DNA from: Muricomes intestini
GTDB lineage: Bacteria; Bacillota; Clostridia; Lachnospirales; Lachnospiraceae
Assembly: GCF_004346165.1 (NCBI RefSeq)
Contig: NZ_SLZZ01000012.1
Coordinates: forward strand, 1 to 64,000
DNA: 64,000 bases
Reading direction: 5' to 3'
Below, one piece after another: positions 25,280-33,670 of the stretch. The notes under the pieces were generated by a model. The model had not been told where the DNA came from and did not search any database. It saw nothing but the letters and a program-made list of their open reading frames with translations. Position numbers and translations under genes: made by a program. Position 1 is the first letter of the stretch. Every line of letters starts with the position of its first letter.

Positions 25280-27242
25280 TACGGGCAGGCCGGGCCGCTT
25301 GCGGTTTACGCCAAAAGGGCAGGCGGGAACTTCGGGCCAACTTGGCCCGAAGTCAGAAAAGCGAGCTATCCCGAAAAAGGAAACTGCCGGGGAAACACCG
25401 CCGCAAACCTCCGACCCATCGGGAGCTTCGCCGCCTGTGGGTAATCGCTCTGACCCTGCCCCGCCTAATACGAAAAAACGAAAATTACAGTTTGATGAGG
25501 AAGTCACCCCGGACACCACCATACCACCAAAATCCGTTGCCCCTGCCACTTCGGGCCAAGTTGGCCCGAAGTCGGGAAAGCTCCGACAGGACAGCAAGAA
25601 ACCCCGCCCCTCGGAACGTCTGCGGCATGACGGGGAGCCGCCGCCCGGTAATGAAAAAACGGACACCCCGCCGGACAGCAAGCGTATGGAGAAATCAAAG
25701 CTCCGTATGGAAAAAAGCGGCAATAAGCTGAATACCGCCCGTGAAAAGTTGGCGAATCAGAAGCCGCAGAAAAATCCCGGCCCAGTCAAAACCATCAGCC
25801 GTGCCGTCCAGTATCAGCCATGGCGGTATGTGCATGGAAAAATCCATGAAGTGGAGCATGAAAATATGGGAACGGAAGCCGCCCACAAAACGGAGCTTGC
25901 CGGGGAACACCTTATCTGGGGCGGTACACGCTTTATCAATCACCGTATCAGAACCCGTCCCGCTCGGCAGGTTCGCAAGTGGGAAAGCAGACATATCAGC
26001 GCAAGAGCCGATTACACCTACCGCCAGCTTGTGCAGGAAAATCCGGGCTTGCAAAGCAATCCGGTTTCCCGGTTCTGGCAGAAGCAACAGCTAAAAAAGC
26101 AGTACCGAAAGCAGGCAAAGGAAGCGGTAAAGCAGGGCAAAAAAGCGGTGAGGTTCACAAAAAAAATTGCCCGAACGGTTGCGGCCTTTGTAAAGCGCAA
26201 TCCCAAAATTCTATTGCTTGGGCTGGTGCTGTTCCTGCTAATTGTGGTTCTGCAATCCTGCATGGCGGGAATCACCACCATTGGCAACGGCCTGATTAGC
26301 GTTGTAGGCGGCACTTCCTACGGTTCGTCGGACAGCGATATTGAAGCTGTGGACGAAAGCTATACCGCACTGGAAAAGGATTTACGGGATCGGCTCTCCC
26401 GAATAGAAAGCGATTATCCAGACTATGACGAGTACCGCTATTCCGTGGACGAAATCGGGCATGACCCCTTTGAGCTGGCTTCCTATCTGACCGCCAAATA
26501 CGGCGGCTACACCCCGGCGCAGGTACAGACCGAACTGCAAGCCCTATTCGGGCAACAGTATATCCTGACCATCACGGAAACGGTGGAGGTACGCTACCGC
26601 ACGGAAACCGATACTTGGACGGACGAAAACGGCGAAACCCATACCGACACCTACGAGGTTCCCTATGATTACTATATCCTCAATGTGTCTTTAAAAAATA
26701 AGTCATTGGGGGCTGTAGCTCTTACCAATCTCGACCCGGAGCAGTCGGAACGCTATGCCATTTACCAAAAGACCAAAGGCAACCGCCCTTATCTGTTTGA
26801 GGGCAATATTTACGCCCATGCCGGAGAATACACCGATTACGACATACCGCCACAAGCTCTGGCCGACCCGAAATTTGCCGCTCTGATTGCGGAAGCGGAG
26901 AAATATTTAGGCTATCCCTATGTTTGGGGCGGTTCTTCTCCCTCCACTTCCTTTGATTGTTCGGGCTTTGTGTGCTGGGTCATCAATCAGTCTGGTGTGG
27001 GAAGCGTGGGGCGAACGACCGCAACGGGGCTTTTCAATTTCTGTTCCCATATCCCACCGGGCGAAGCACAGCCCGGCGACCTGATTTTCTTTCAAGGCAC
27101 CTACGACACTCCGGGCGCAAGCCATGTGGGAATTTACGTAGGAAATGGCATGATGATCCATTGCGGCTCTCCCATACAGTACGCTTCTATCAATACAAGC
27201 TACTGGCAAAGTCACTTTTTAGGCTATGGGCGTTTGCCCTAA
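25272..27242 (+). CDS. NlpC/P60 transfer-associated cell-wall hydrolase with two in-frame palindrome copies
   Basis: This 656-aa protein opens the peptidoglycan for the transfer channel (VirB1-like role). A long, basic, disordered N-terminus (1-~290) is followed by one membrane segment (ILLLGLVLFLLIVVLQSC, about 313-330), a stalk domain, and a C-terminal NlpC/P60 domain with catalytic Cys in STSFDCSGFVCWV and His in ASHVGIYVGNG. Two 25-bp palindromes (25329 and 25548) are read in frame in the disordered region, giving TSGQLGPKS at residues 20-28 and TSGQVGPKS at 93-101. This is a CD1107-like arrangement with the DUF4315 and DUF4366 genes behind it. Confidence 0.9.
   Translation: MRDTGRPGRLRFTPKGQAGTSGQLGPKSEKRAIPKKETAGETPPQTSDPSGASPPVGNRSDPAPPNTKKRKLQFDEEVTPDTTIPPKSVAPATSGQVGPKSGKLRQDSKKPRPSERLRHDGEPPPGNEKTDTPPDSKRMEKSKLRMEKSGNKLNTAREKLANQKPQKNPGPVKTISRAVQYQPWRYVHGKIHEVEHENMGTEAAHKTELAGEHLIWGGTRFINHRIRTRPARQVRKWESRHISARADYTYRQLVQENPGLQSNPVSRFWQKQQLKKQYRKQAKEAVKQGKKAVRFTKKIARTVAAFVKRNPKILLLGLVLFLLIVVLQSCMAGITTIGNGLISVVGGTSYGSSDSDIEAVDESYTALEKDLRDRLSRIESDYPDYDEYRYSVDEIGHDPFELASYLTAKYGGYTPAQVQTELQALFGQQYILTITETVEVRYRTETDTWTDENGETHTDTYEVPYDYYILNVSLKNKSLGAVALTNLDPEQSERYAIYQKTKGNRPYLFEGNIYAHAGEYTDYDIPPQALADPKFAALIAEAEKYLGYPYVWGGSSPSTSFDCSGFVCWVINQSGVGSVGRTTATGLFNFCSHIPPGEAQPGDLIFFQGTYDTPGASHVGIYVGNGMMIHCGSPIQYASINTSYWQSHFLGYGRLP
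25329..25353 (+). repeat. 25-bp palindromic element, copy 9 (in frame inside the NlpC/P60 gene)
   Basis: Perfect copy read as TSGQLGPK(S) in the disordered N-terminus. Confidence 0.92.
25548..25572 (-). repeat. 25-bp palindromic element, copy 10 (in frame inside the NlpC/P60 gene)
   Basis: Perfect arms, centre G, read as TSGQVGPK(S). Confidence 0.92.
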
Positions 27243-27263
27243 CGAAACATAGGAGGTAATTTT

Positions 27264-27533
27264 TTGAACGCGAAAATTGAACGTGTCAGCAAGGACATAC
27301 AGAAAACAAAGGAAAAAATCAATGAGTTTCAAACAAAGCTGCGGGAGCTGGAAAAGCAGAAAATCGAGCTTGAAAATTTGGAAATTGTGGACGCGGTGCG
27401 CGGCATGGATATTTCCCTGACCGACCTTGCCGACCTGCTGAAAGTGGCAAAGACAGGCGGGGCTACTTCGGGCCAACTTAACCCGAAGTCCGCAGTACCC
27501 GCCCAAACTGAAAAGGAGGAAATCGAAGAATGA
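27264..27533 (+). CDS. DUF4315-family protein with a palindrome-derived tail
   Basis: The TTG at 27264 follows AGGAGG. The 89-aa product is mostly one coiled coil (KIERVSKDIQKTKEKINEFQTKLRELEKQKIELENLE) and then the DUF4315 tail MDISLTDLADLLK. Near the C-terminus an in-frame palindrome variant adds TSGQLNPKS. DUF4315 genes are constant neighbours of NlpC/P60 and DUF4366 in these elements; the role is unknown. The stop overlaps the next start (ATGA). Confidence 0.8.
   Translation: MNAKIERVSKDIQKTKEKINEFQTKLRELEKQKIELENLEIVDAVRGMDISLTDLADLLKVAKTGGATSGQLNPKSAVPAQTEKEEIEE
27465..27489 (+). repeat. 25-bp palindromic element, copy 11 (in frame inside DUF4315 gene)
   Basis: Two arm mismatches (TTAACCCGAAGT). 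It is read as TSGQLNPK(S). Confidence 0.88.
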
Positions 27534-28195
27534 AGAAATTTCGTATGATGGCGGTGCTGTGCGCCGCTTTTTTAATGGTATTTTCCTTTAGCACTGTGGC
27601 CTATGCCAGCGGCGGTGAGGAAACCCCGGAAGTAACGGAAGCTCCGGCGACTTCTGAAACCAATCCCTTTACCCCAGCCGGAACGGGAACCGTAGTCAAT
27701 ACCGCCACGGACGAGGACAGCAAGCAATTCTACACCATCACCACCCCGGACGAAAATGTATTTTACCTCGTGATTGACCTTCAGCGGGAAATGGACAATG
27801 TGTATTTTCTGAATGCCGTGACGGAAAAAGACCTGCTGGCTCTTGCGGAAAAATCCGAGGATACCGTGGAAAATGAAACCGCCGCTATTTCTACTCCCGA
27901 ACCGGAAAGCGGTTCTGAAACAGACATAAGCTCCGAAACTTCTTTAGAAACCTCTGCGGAATTGGAGCAAAAAAGCAATACTACCATGCTCCTGCTGGTG
28001 CTGGCGGTTGTAGTGATTGGCGGCGGGGCCGGATATTACTTTAAGATTTATCGCCCGAAGCAGGAACAGGCCGCTTTGGCAGAGGACGAATTTGACGAAT
28101 ACGAAACCAACCCTTACGACGAGCAGGAGGACGATACCCCTCCGTGGGAAGTGGATGGGGAGGATTCGGATACCGGGGAGGACGAGGACGCATGA
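27530..28195 (+). CDS. DUF4366-family exported, membrane-anchored protein
   Basis: This 221-aa protein has a signal peptide (MKKFRMMAVLCAAFLMVFSFSTVAYA), an extracytoplasmic domain (DSKQFYTITTPDENVFYLVIDLQREMDNVYFL), a Ser/Thr/Glu-rich stalk and a C-terminal membrane segment (TTMLLLVLAVVVIGGGAGYYF) with an acidic cytoplasmic tail. This is the DUF4366 layout. It is coupled to neighbours by 4-bp overlaps at both ends and is probably a surface part of the transfer machine. Confidence 0.85.
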   Translation: MKKFRMMAVLCAAFLMVFSFSTVAYASGGEETPEVTEAPATSETNPFTPAGTGTVVNTATDEDSKQFYTITTPDENVFYLVIDLQREMDNVYFLNAVTEKDLLALAEKSEDTVENETAAISTPEPESGSETDISSETSLETSAELEQKSNTTMLLLVLAVVVIGGGAGYYFKIYRPKQEQAALAEDEFDEYETNPYDEQEDDTPPWEVDGEDSDTGEDEDA

Positions 28196-28404
28196 ACTTT
28201 ACTAACAGCCCCTATGAAAAAATGATGAAAGAAAAGCCCCGTCCCTGTCGCCCGGTTCCACCGCGCAAGCCGCCGAAAGGCTCCCCTTGCCGGGATTGCA
28301 GTTATTGGAACGGCTCTGTCTGCGTGGGCGTTTGCTACCGGGATTTGATTTTGCCGCAAAGGGAGGGAACTTCGGGCCAACTTGGCCCGAAGTCAGACGT
28401 ATGA
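28192..28404 (+). CDS. Small Cys-rich protein ending in a palindrome-derived tail
   Basis: The ATG at 28192 overlaps the DUF4366 stop. The 70-aa product is basic and Pro-rich, then has a Cys cluster (CRDCSYWNGSVCVGVC) that could bind a metal. The last residues, GTSGQLGPKSDV, are encoded by the palindrome at 28369 and the bases after it, so the element supplies the C-terminus. The stop overlaps the next start. Function unknown. Confidence 0.65.
   Translation: MNFTNSPYEKMMKEKPRPCRPVPPRKPPKGSPCRDCSYWNGSVCVGVCYRDLILPQREGTSGQLGPKSDV
28369..28393 (+). repeat. 25-bp palindromic element, copy 12 (in frame at a C-terminus)
   Basis: Perfect copy read as TSGQLGPK(S) near the end of the small Cys-rich protein. 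Confidence 0.92.
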
Positions 28405-28778
28405 GTGCCGAACCCCGGGAACTGACCCGCCAGGAACACGCCGCAATCCGCAGGCTGGTAACAGGGATATGCGCCAACTATGACCCGGAATATGGCTGTC
28501 TGCCCCTTGATTACGGCGGCTGTTATATGATGGATAAATGCTGGACGGGCACATACTGCAAATATTTTCAAAAGGCCGTGCTTCCGCTTAACCCGGTGCT
28601 GGAAGCTGATTTAGCCGGAAACCCTACGGTGCTTTCCCGTAAGACCTGCCCGGTCTGCGGGGCGGCCTATCTTCCTGTTACCAGTCAGGCCTATTGCTCC
28701 GAAGCCTGCCGCCGGAAAGGAAAACGCGAAGCAGACCGCCGCCGCCAACAGCGGCACAGGCGCAAAAACAGGGGGTAA
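28401..28778 (+). CDS. Cysteine-rich VLP-type protein
   Basis: This 125-aa protein starts SAEPRELTRQEHAAIRRLVTGICANYD and contains GCLPLDYGGCYMMDK, then a C-terminal zinc-ribbon-like segment KTCPVCGAAYLPVTSQAYCSE with a basic tail (RRRQQRHRRKNRG). This is the cysteine-rich VLP family of conjugative elements. DNA or metal binding is plausible from the zinc ribbon and basic tail, but unproven. Confidence 0.75.
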   Translation: MSAEPRELTRQEHAAIRRLVTGICANYDPEYGCLPLDYGGCYMMDKCWTGTYCKYFQKAVLPLNPVLEADLAGNPTVLSRKTCPVCGAAYLPVTSQAYCSEACRRKGKREADRRRQQRHRRKNRG

Positions 28779-28919
28779 GGTGTCACGAAGTTTGCCCCCA
28801 AAAGCCTTGATTTCCGGGGCTTTCCGGCGCCGGTTTCAAGGAAAAGGTATCTATGCTTCCTGCCCCCACTTTTTGCGGGTAACAGCGTGACATTTCCATG
28901 TATGAGAACGGAGGGAAAA
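28779..28919. other. Noncoding gap with inverted repeats
   Basis: TGTCACG (28782-28788) and CGTGACA (28885-28891) could close a roughly 110-nt structure containing a CCTTGA/TCAAGG stem. There is no open frame with a start site. Confidence 0.35.
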
Positions 28920-29507
28920 ATGAGCGATAACGTAAAAGGATATGAAATCAAACGGGCCATTGCCTTTGAGAATGACCGGGGTTTTGCTCTTGGGGAAAAT
29001 CCGCAGGCGGTACAGCCCTTTGCCACATGGCAGTTTACCGAGGACGCAAGCGGCAGGCGCGATTATTATTGGGGGCACTATACCACCGATAAAGCCGCCG
29101 CCACAAGGGATTATGAGAACCGTGTTTCCGAATATCATCATGACTACCGCGTATCCGAAAAATCGGCTTATCGATATTATTCTACACAAAGGCCGGTGGA
29201 TATTGGCACGTTCCCCAAAACGGAGAACGGCCCGTTATACCTTGTGAATTTTGATAAGCCGGAAAGTGTGGAACAGGGCCGCTTTCTGGCATGGGGCTAT
29301 CTTGTGTATGACGCACCTCTGACAGAAAAGCAGATTGGCGATTATGAGCTTCGGGCAGCTCCCGGCAATCCCGACAGAAAAGCTCCCATGCGGGAACCGG
29401 GAGAAAGTAAATCAATTACCGCCCGGCTGGCAGAGGGAGCAAAACAGGCGGCACGGGACAATGCCGCCCGTCCTGCTCCCCAAAAAAGCGCAGAGAAAGA
29501 CAGGTAA
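28920..29507 (+). CDS. Element protein of unknown function sharing a C-tail with the SpoVG-like protein
   Basis: The ATG at 28920 follows GGAGGG. The 195-aa protein is hydrophilic with many aromatic residues (RRDYYWGHYTTDKAAATRDYENRVSEYHHDY). I do not recognise the family with confidence; it looks like the small polyvalent-protein-associated domains of conjugative elements. Its C-terminus (ITARLAEGAKQAARDNAAR...KDR) is nearly the same as that of the SpoVG-like protein at 21135, and a palindrome follows at once. Confidence 0.6.
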   Translation: MSDNVKGYEIKRAIAFENDRGFALGENPQAVQPFATWQFTEDASGRRDYYWGHYTTDKAAATRDYENRVSEYHHDYRVSEKSAYRYYSTQRPVDIGTFPKTENGPLYLVNFDKPESVEQGRFLAWGYLVYDAPLTEKQIGDYELRAAPGNPDRKAPMREPGESKSITARLAEGAKQAARDNAARPAPQKSAEKDR

Positions 29508-29509
29508 TC

Positions 29510-29534
29510 ACTTCGGGCCAACTTGGCCCGAAGT
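29510..29534 (+). repeat. 25-bp palindromic element, copy 13
   Basis: Perfect copy, 2 bp after a stop codon and just before AAAAGGAGG. Confidence 0.92.
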
Positions 29535-29552
29535 CACTAAAAAGGAGGTTTT

Positions 29553-29741
29553 TTGAGAATGGAAAAGGATAACTATTTAAAAAATGCAGAGCTTTCGATC
29601 GAGCAGAATTACAATATGATTGATGGGATTCCAAATAATGCCCCTCTGCCTGTTCCGCAGACCATGCCGGAGGAAAGGCCGAAAGACCGGGTAAAGGAGC
29701 CGCCGGCAAAACACCGGAGCCGGGAACGGGAGGAACGGTGA
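29553..29741 (+). CDS. DUF4316-like short protein
   Basis: The 62-aa product contains NYLKNAELSIEQNYNMIDGIPNN, a signature I associate with DUF4316-type proteins of Firmicute elements, then a Pro/Arg-rich tail. The TTG at 29553 has AAAAGGAGG 6 nt upstream; an ATG at 29559 is the alternative. Its stop overlaps the mobC start (GTGA). Confidence 0.6.
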   Translation: MRMEKDNYLKNAELSIEQNYNMIDGIPNNAPLPVPQTMPEERPKDRVKEPPAKHRSREREER

Positions 29742-30085
29742 GTCGCCCCAAACGCAGGCGCGGCGTTCCCCTTTATGTTTGGGTGAGTGATGATGAATAC
29801 GCTGCCATTCAGGAGCGTATGGCACAGGCCGGAACACAGAATTTAAGCGCCTATATCCGAAAAATGGCGCTCAATGGCTATGTGTTAAATATTGACATTT
29901 CCCCTGTCCGGGAGCTGGTTTCCCTGCAACGCAGATGTGCCAACAATCTGAATCAGGTTGCCATTCATGCCAACACCTACGGCATTTATCCGTCCGAAAT
30001 TACCGCTCTGCAAAAAGATTATACCGAGCTATGGGGCCGGGTTTCAGAGGTACTCAAACAGCTTACGGCGATAGTGGAGCTATAA
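29738..30085 (+). CDS. mobC: MobC-type relaxosome accessory protein
   Basis: This 115-aa protein matches MobC: RRRGVPLYVWVSDDEYAAIQERM, LSAYIRKMALNGYV, LVSLQRRCANNLNQVAIHANTYG. An N-terminal ribbon-helix-helix-like segment suggests binding at oriT to help the relaxase. It starts with GTG coupled to the previous stop. The relaxase gene is 4 kb downstream because the SIR2-HerA cargo has been inserted between them. Confidence 0.87.
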   Translation: MSRPKRRRGVPLYVWVSDDEYAAIQERMAQAGTQNLSAYIRKMALNGYVLNIDISPVRELVSLQRRCANNLNQVAIHANTYGIYPSEITALQKDYTELWGRVSEVLKQLTAIVEL

Positions 30086-30086
30086 G

Positions 30087-30128
30087 AAAAGCGGGGAGCG
30101 TTGGCACATGCCGTCGCTCCCCGCTTTT
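30087..30128. terminator. Bidirectional terminator between mobC and herA
   Basis: AAAAGCGGGGAGCG and CGCTCCCCGCTTTT form a perfect 14-bp stem. It separates the convergent mobC and herA genes. Confidence 0.88.
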
Positions 30129-30142
30129 ACTTTAGCAGGTAA

Positions 30143-32167
30143 TTAGCCTTGCCAAGTGTCAACAATTGGTTTCCAATCCAGGGAACGCTCTTCGGCATGT
30201 GTCCAAACTTTCCAAAAATCTGGAGTGTCCGATTTAGGCCGGTTTTGTGAAGGGATATCTTTAATATCTACCACAGTAGGAATTGAAACGGCAGAACCTA
30301 AAATAATAGCTTTTTTAGTTGGTAAAGCGGGGAGTTCTGATAAAATATTTCCCATATTATCTGGAACCATTCTCCTGACCATATCTTGATCACGATCATT
30401 TACGATTCTATGCAAGATAAAAGAATTACACTGTGATAAAACTGTCGGGGATAATTCGGAAGGACGCTGTGAAGAAACAACAAGTCCCAAACCAAATTTT
30501 CTACCTTCACGCGCTATCTTCTCAAATACTTGTGTACATAGTTTTTCTGACGAATTATCATTATTGTCAGAATACTTTTTTATAAAGTTATGAGCCTCTT
30601 CCATAATTAATAGTGTTGGAAGTTCCTTTTCATAGTGTTTTCGGTATCTCTGCAATGCTTCAAAAATTAGCCTTGCAATGACCGAAACCATCAAATGGAC
30701 TATGTTTGAAGGTAATAGGGATAAATCAATAATACAAATTTTTGCCTTCTTTTCTTTTGATTCACCCAAGAATAAATTTACCCAGTCTAACAAAGTGATT
30801 TGTGGATTGTTTCCAATGACGGGCGACAGTACAGAATTACGAAGAATACTCTTAATTCTTATAGTCATAAAATCAATATATTGTGCCACTTGGGTATCAT
30901 TTGCAAGTGCAGCGATATAGGGGGCAAGGTTTTCAATGGGGAATTCTATAGGATCATCTTCATTACATGTTAAGTTTTCGCTTGCTTTTCCAAAAGTACC
31001 AGAGATACCTATAGTATTACTAAGAATTATTTGAACATCTTGCGCGGGGAAAATATTGTAGTACAAATTTCCGTTATATGTACCTTGATATTGTTGAATT
31101 GTAGTATCAGTAGTGTCACAAAAATTTATTAAATCTGTTTTATAATCGTTCGTTTCCTCAAGCTTTAGAACTTCGAGCCTTAGCGTTTCAACTCTAGCCT
31201 TAAGTTCTTTACCGAATTTTGTCCTTTCATTAGATAAATGAGATTGAGAAACGATGGATTCACGCAGAAAACATTCCAATTTATAAATAAAAATTTTAAT
31301 ACGATCTCCAGTTACAGTTTCTTTGCTGAATTTAGTACAATCTTGGTTTGCTGCTTTTAAATCTCTAAGAGCTTCACGCAATAAAGGCTTTTGTGTTTTA
31401 TCACTTGCTTGAAATACACTAGCCCATTCAGAACTTGTCCACATCCATGCAGGAATCCGCAGTTGAGAAGAACTGGATTTATCCAAATCCTTTACAGTAC
31501 AATGTGTTACATCAACATTTAAATTATCAAATGAATGTTTATATTCTCCATTAGGGTCAAGGATAATAAATCGAGCATTTGGAGATTTTTGACCAGCTTT
31601 TTCACTTGATTCTATTGACCACCTTATCAATCCAGAAACCGTACAGGATTTTCCACTTCCTGTGTTTCCGAGCACAGCAAGATGTCTCCCAAAAAGTTCA
31701 TTAACAGAAATACGGACATCCCTATTACCAGCTAATGGTGACGTTCCAATTGTGATGGATTCTTCATCATGGTTTTCAATGATAGTATCCATTTGCTCCG
31801 GGTCAGGAAGAAGAATAGGGTCACCTACAGTAGGTAAGGTAAATGCTCCTCGTTCAAATTCAAGGCCATTTAATGTAGCTGTGATATGACCAAGTATATT
31901 TAACGAAATAATTCGCGCTCCCCGGGGAAGATTGACCTCACTATTTACATTTAAATGATTATATCCTATCCACGAAATCATGCCAACTAAGCACCCCGTT
32001 TCATTAGGGATGGTTAAAAAACTATTTATTCTTGGGAATAAAGATATATTACCCTCAGTAATGGAAACATTTGTTGGTGCAGTATCCAATAAGAAACCTT
32101 TAATTTCAGAAGGAGAAACCGAGTCTACTATTCCGATACATTTATCTGAATAATTATTAAAGTTCAT
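30143..32167 (-). CDS. HerA-type ATPase of a SIR2-HerA defence system
   Basis: This 674-aa DUF87/HerA-FtsK ATPase has an N-terminal HAS-barrel-like region (about 1-130), Walker A GNTGSGKSC at about 167-175, Walker B LLIMEEAH and the C-terminal SQRPSELSPTVLSQCNSFILHR sensor region. In SIR2-HerA systems the hexameric ATPase assembles with the SIR2 NADase and the pair blocks phage by depleting NAD+. The ATG at 32167 is preceded by GGAGGTGGAGA and overlaps the SIR2 stop by 11 bp. The base composition is much more AT-rich than the transfer genes, so it is foreign cargo. Confidence 0.87.
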   Translation of the reverse strand: MNFNNYSDKCIGIVDSVSPSEIKGFLLDTAPTNVSITEGNISLFPRINSFLTIPNETGCLVGMISWIGYNHLNVNSEVNLPRGARIISLNILGHITATLNGLEFERGAFTLPTVGDPILLPDPEQMDTIIENHDEESITIGTSPLAGNRDVRISVNELFGRHLAVLGNTGSGKSCTVSGLIRWSIESSEKAGQKSPNARFIILDPNGEYKHSFDNLNVDVTHCTVKDLDKSSSSQLRIPAWMWTSSEWASVFQASDKTQKPLLREALRDLKAANQDCTKFSKETVTGDRIKIFIYKLECFLRESIVSQSHLSNERTKFGKELKARVETLRLEVLKLEETNDYKTDLINFCDTTDTTIQQYQGTYNGNLYYNIFPAQDVQIILSNTIGISGTFGKASENLTCNEDDPIEFPIENLAPYIAALANDTQVAQYIDFMTIRIKSILRNSVLSPVIGNNPQITLLDWVNLFLGESKEKKAKICIIDLSLLPSNIVHLMVSVIARLIFEALQRYRKHYEKELPTLLIMEEAHNFIKKYSDNNDNSSEKLCTQVFEKIAREGRKFGLGLVVSSQRPSELSPTVLSQCNSFILHRIVNDRDQDMVRRMVPDNMGNILSELPALPTKKAIILGSAVSIPTVVDIKDIPSQNRPKSDTPDFWKVWTHAEERSLDWKPIVDTWQG

Positions 32168-33497
32168 TCTCCACCTCCGCACTAACCTCTGCTCTGTCCA
32201 AATATCCTTTACGAGCATCAACGAGTTTACTTGCCGATTCAGTTATCGTGTCAATAGCTGCTTTCGGTAAATAAAATTGTACCAAATTTTCAATACTACC
32301 AAACTCGCCACCACAGAGTAATGTTATTTGAGCAAGATTAATTTGTCTTAAAAATCCAACAAGACGTTCGTCTATTCCATAGGAAATAATGATTAAATGC
32401 GTAGAGGGAGTACTAAGCATTTCTTTTATGATTTTATTTATATGGGTATCACCAAATCCGTATCCATATGTCACCAATGTTGAATTTGGCCGACATATTG
32501 CACTGCTAAAATCACGAAAGAGCTCCGAATATGGATATAAGGCTGTTTCAACTGATTTCATGGAATTAGGATAAATCATTAAATGGTCACGATAAGTTTT
32601 ATCTTTGGGTAATTCAACTTTTTCAGCTCCGAATCGAAGGCAATCCTTATAAATTGCATTATCTTTATTAACCCAATCTACAGAGCCATGAATTTTACTA
32701 TAACGAACAACACCTTCTGCATAGCGAAATTCATTTTTGGCATCTGGTGTCCGATAATAATAATCAATTGTAGCTGGACTTTCTTGAAAACGGGGAACAA
32801 TTTTTCCCCAAAAGCGATCCAAAATTTTAATACCTGAATAATCACAAGCGAGTTCTATAAAACGATCATAATTGGTTGTAAAAATATGCGTTCGCTCTCT
32901 GGTTGCAGTCCTACTACTGAAAGATGTAATAAATGACTTAAGTAAAAATAGTGCGAATTCTGCTTTAGCTGATTGGATAGTATCTGAAGATTCTAGTGCT
33001 GTCATAAAACTTTTTTCTGCTTCTAAAATACTATTACTAAAATCAGTAAGAACAATATCAATTTCAGCACCAAGCTTCTTTGCTGCTTTATCATTATTAT
33101 CTATTTCGTAGCCATGAAGCAAGGATAAAGCGGTTCGTATCTGATCTTCAATATTATAATTACCTCTTCCCATTTGCTTTGCGGCATTTTCAGCATAAGT
33201 GTTTATTTTAGTAGAAAAGTCCTCACCAAATTTTGCCTTTGCCATAGAAGATGACTTAACATCAGCAGAAGAACAGATTGCCATCGTAAGTCCAGTGCCG
33301 ATTAACATAGATAAATGTTCAGTTTGTAGTGCTGCACTAAGCCACGGTTCAATTCTCTTTCGATATTGTTCACGCATAGACTGTAAGTCTTTTTCCCCAT
33401 TGAAATTATCAAATACAGGGAATTCAATCTTACTGCTAATTTTTAAACAATTCTGGTTTTCGAGCATCGATTGATACAATGTTTCATCAATATTCAT
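32157..33497 (-). CDS. SIR2-domain NADase of a SIR2-HerA defence system
   Basis: This 446-aa protein has the SIR2-like NAD-binding pattern: LIGTGLT near residues 65-71, FTTNYDRFI with Asn209, and KIHGSVDW with the catalytic His270. It should hydrolyse NAD+ when activated by infection. It is the first gene of the operon, behind AAGGAGAA, and is translationally coupled to herA. The pairing and gene order match described SIR2-HerA systems; activity of this pair is inferred. Confidence 0.88.
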   Translation of the reverse strand: MNIDETLYQSMLENQNCLKISSKIEFPVFDNFNGEKDLQSMREQYRKRIEPWLSAALQTEHLSMLIGTGLTMAICSSADVKSSSMAKAKFGEDFSTKINTYAENAAKQMGRGNYNIEDQIRTALSLLHGYEIDNNDKAAKKLGAEIDIVLTDFSNSILEAEKSFMTALESSDTIQSAKAEFALFLLKSFITSFSSRTATRERTHIFTTNYDRFIELACDYSGIKILDRFWGKIVPRFQESPATIDYYYRTPDAKNEFRYAEGVVRYSKIHGSVDWVNKDNAIYKDCLRFGAEKVELPKDKTYRDHLMIYPNSMKSVETALYPYSELFRDFSSAICRPNSTLVTYGYGFGDTHINKIIKEMLSTPSTHLIIISYGIDERLVGFLRQINLAQITLLCGGEFGSIENLVQFYLPKAAIDTITESASKLVDARKGYLDRAEVSAEVENEL

Positions 33498-33591
33498 AAT
33501 TGTTCTTCTCCTTCGCCTTTATCCATCCTTTTCGTTGCAAAAGCAGCAATATGTACCAAATTTAAAAAATGGTAAAATTTATTTATATTTA

Positions 33592-33620
33592 ATTATACAG
33601 CATTTTCCTTACATAAACAA
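33592..33620 (-). promoter_or_regulatory. Promoter of the sir2-herA operon
   Basis: On the minus strand TTGTTT (33620-33615), a 17-bp spacer and TATAAT (33597-33592) stand about 95 nt before the sir2 start. Confidence 0.7.
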
Positions 33621-33624
33621 GCTA

Positions 33625-33649
33625 ACTTCGGGCCAACTTGGCCCGAAGT
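33625..33649 (+). repeat. 25-bp palindromic element, copy 14
   Basis: Perfect copy, 4 bp beyond the -35 box of the sir2 promoter, at the border between AT-rich cargo and GC-rich backbone. Confidence 0.92.
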
Positions 33650-33670
33650 CCCGGGACAAGATCGGTGCGG

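Noticed and set aside
25276-25731. ORFs over the start of the NlpC/P60 gene and its antisense
   Set aside because: They remain open mainly because the palindrome has no stop in any frame and the region is GC-rich; no ribosome binding site or family match.
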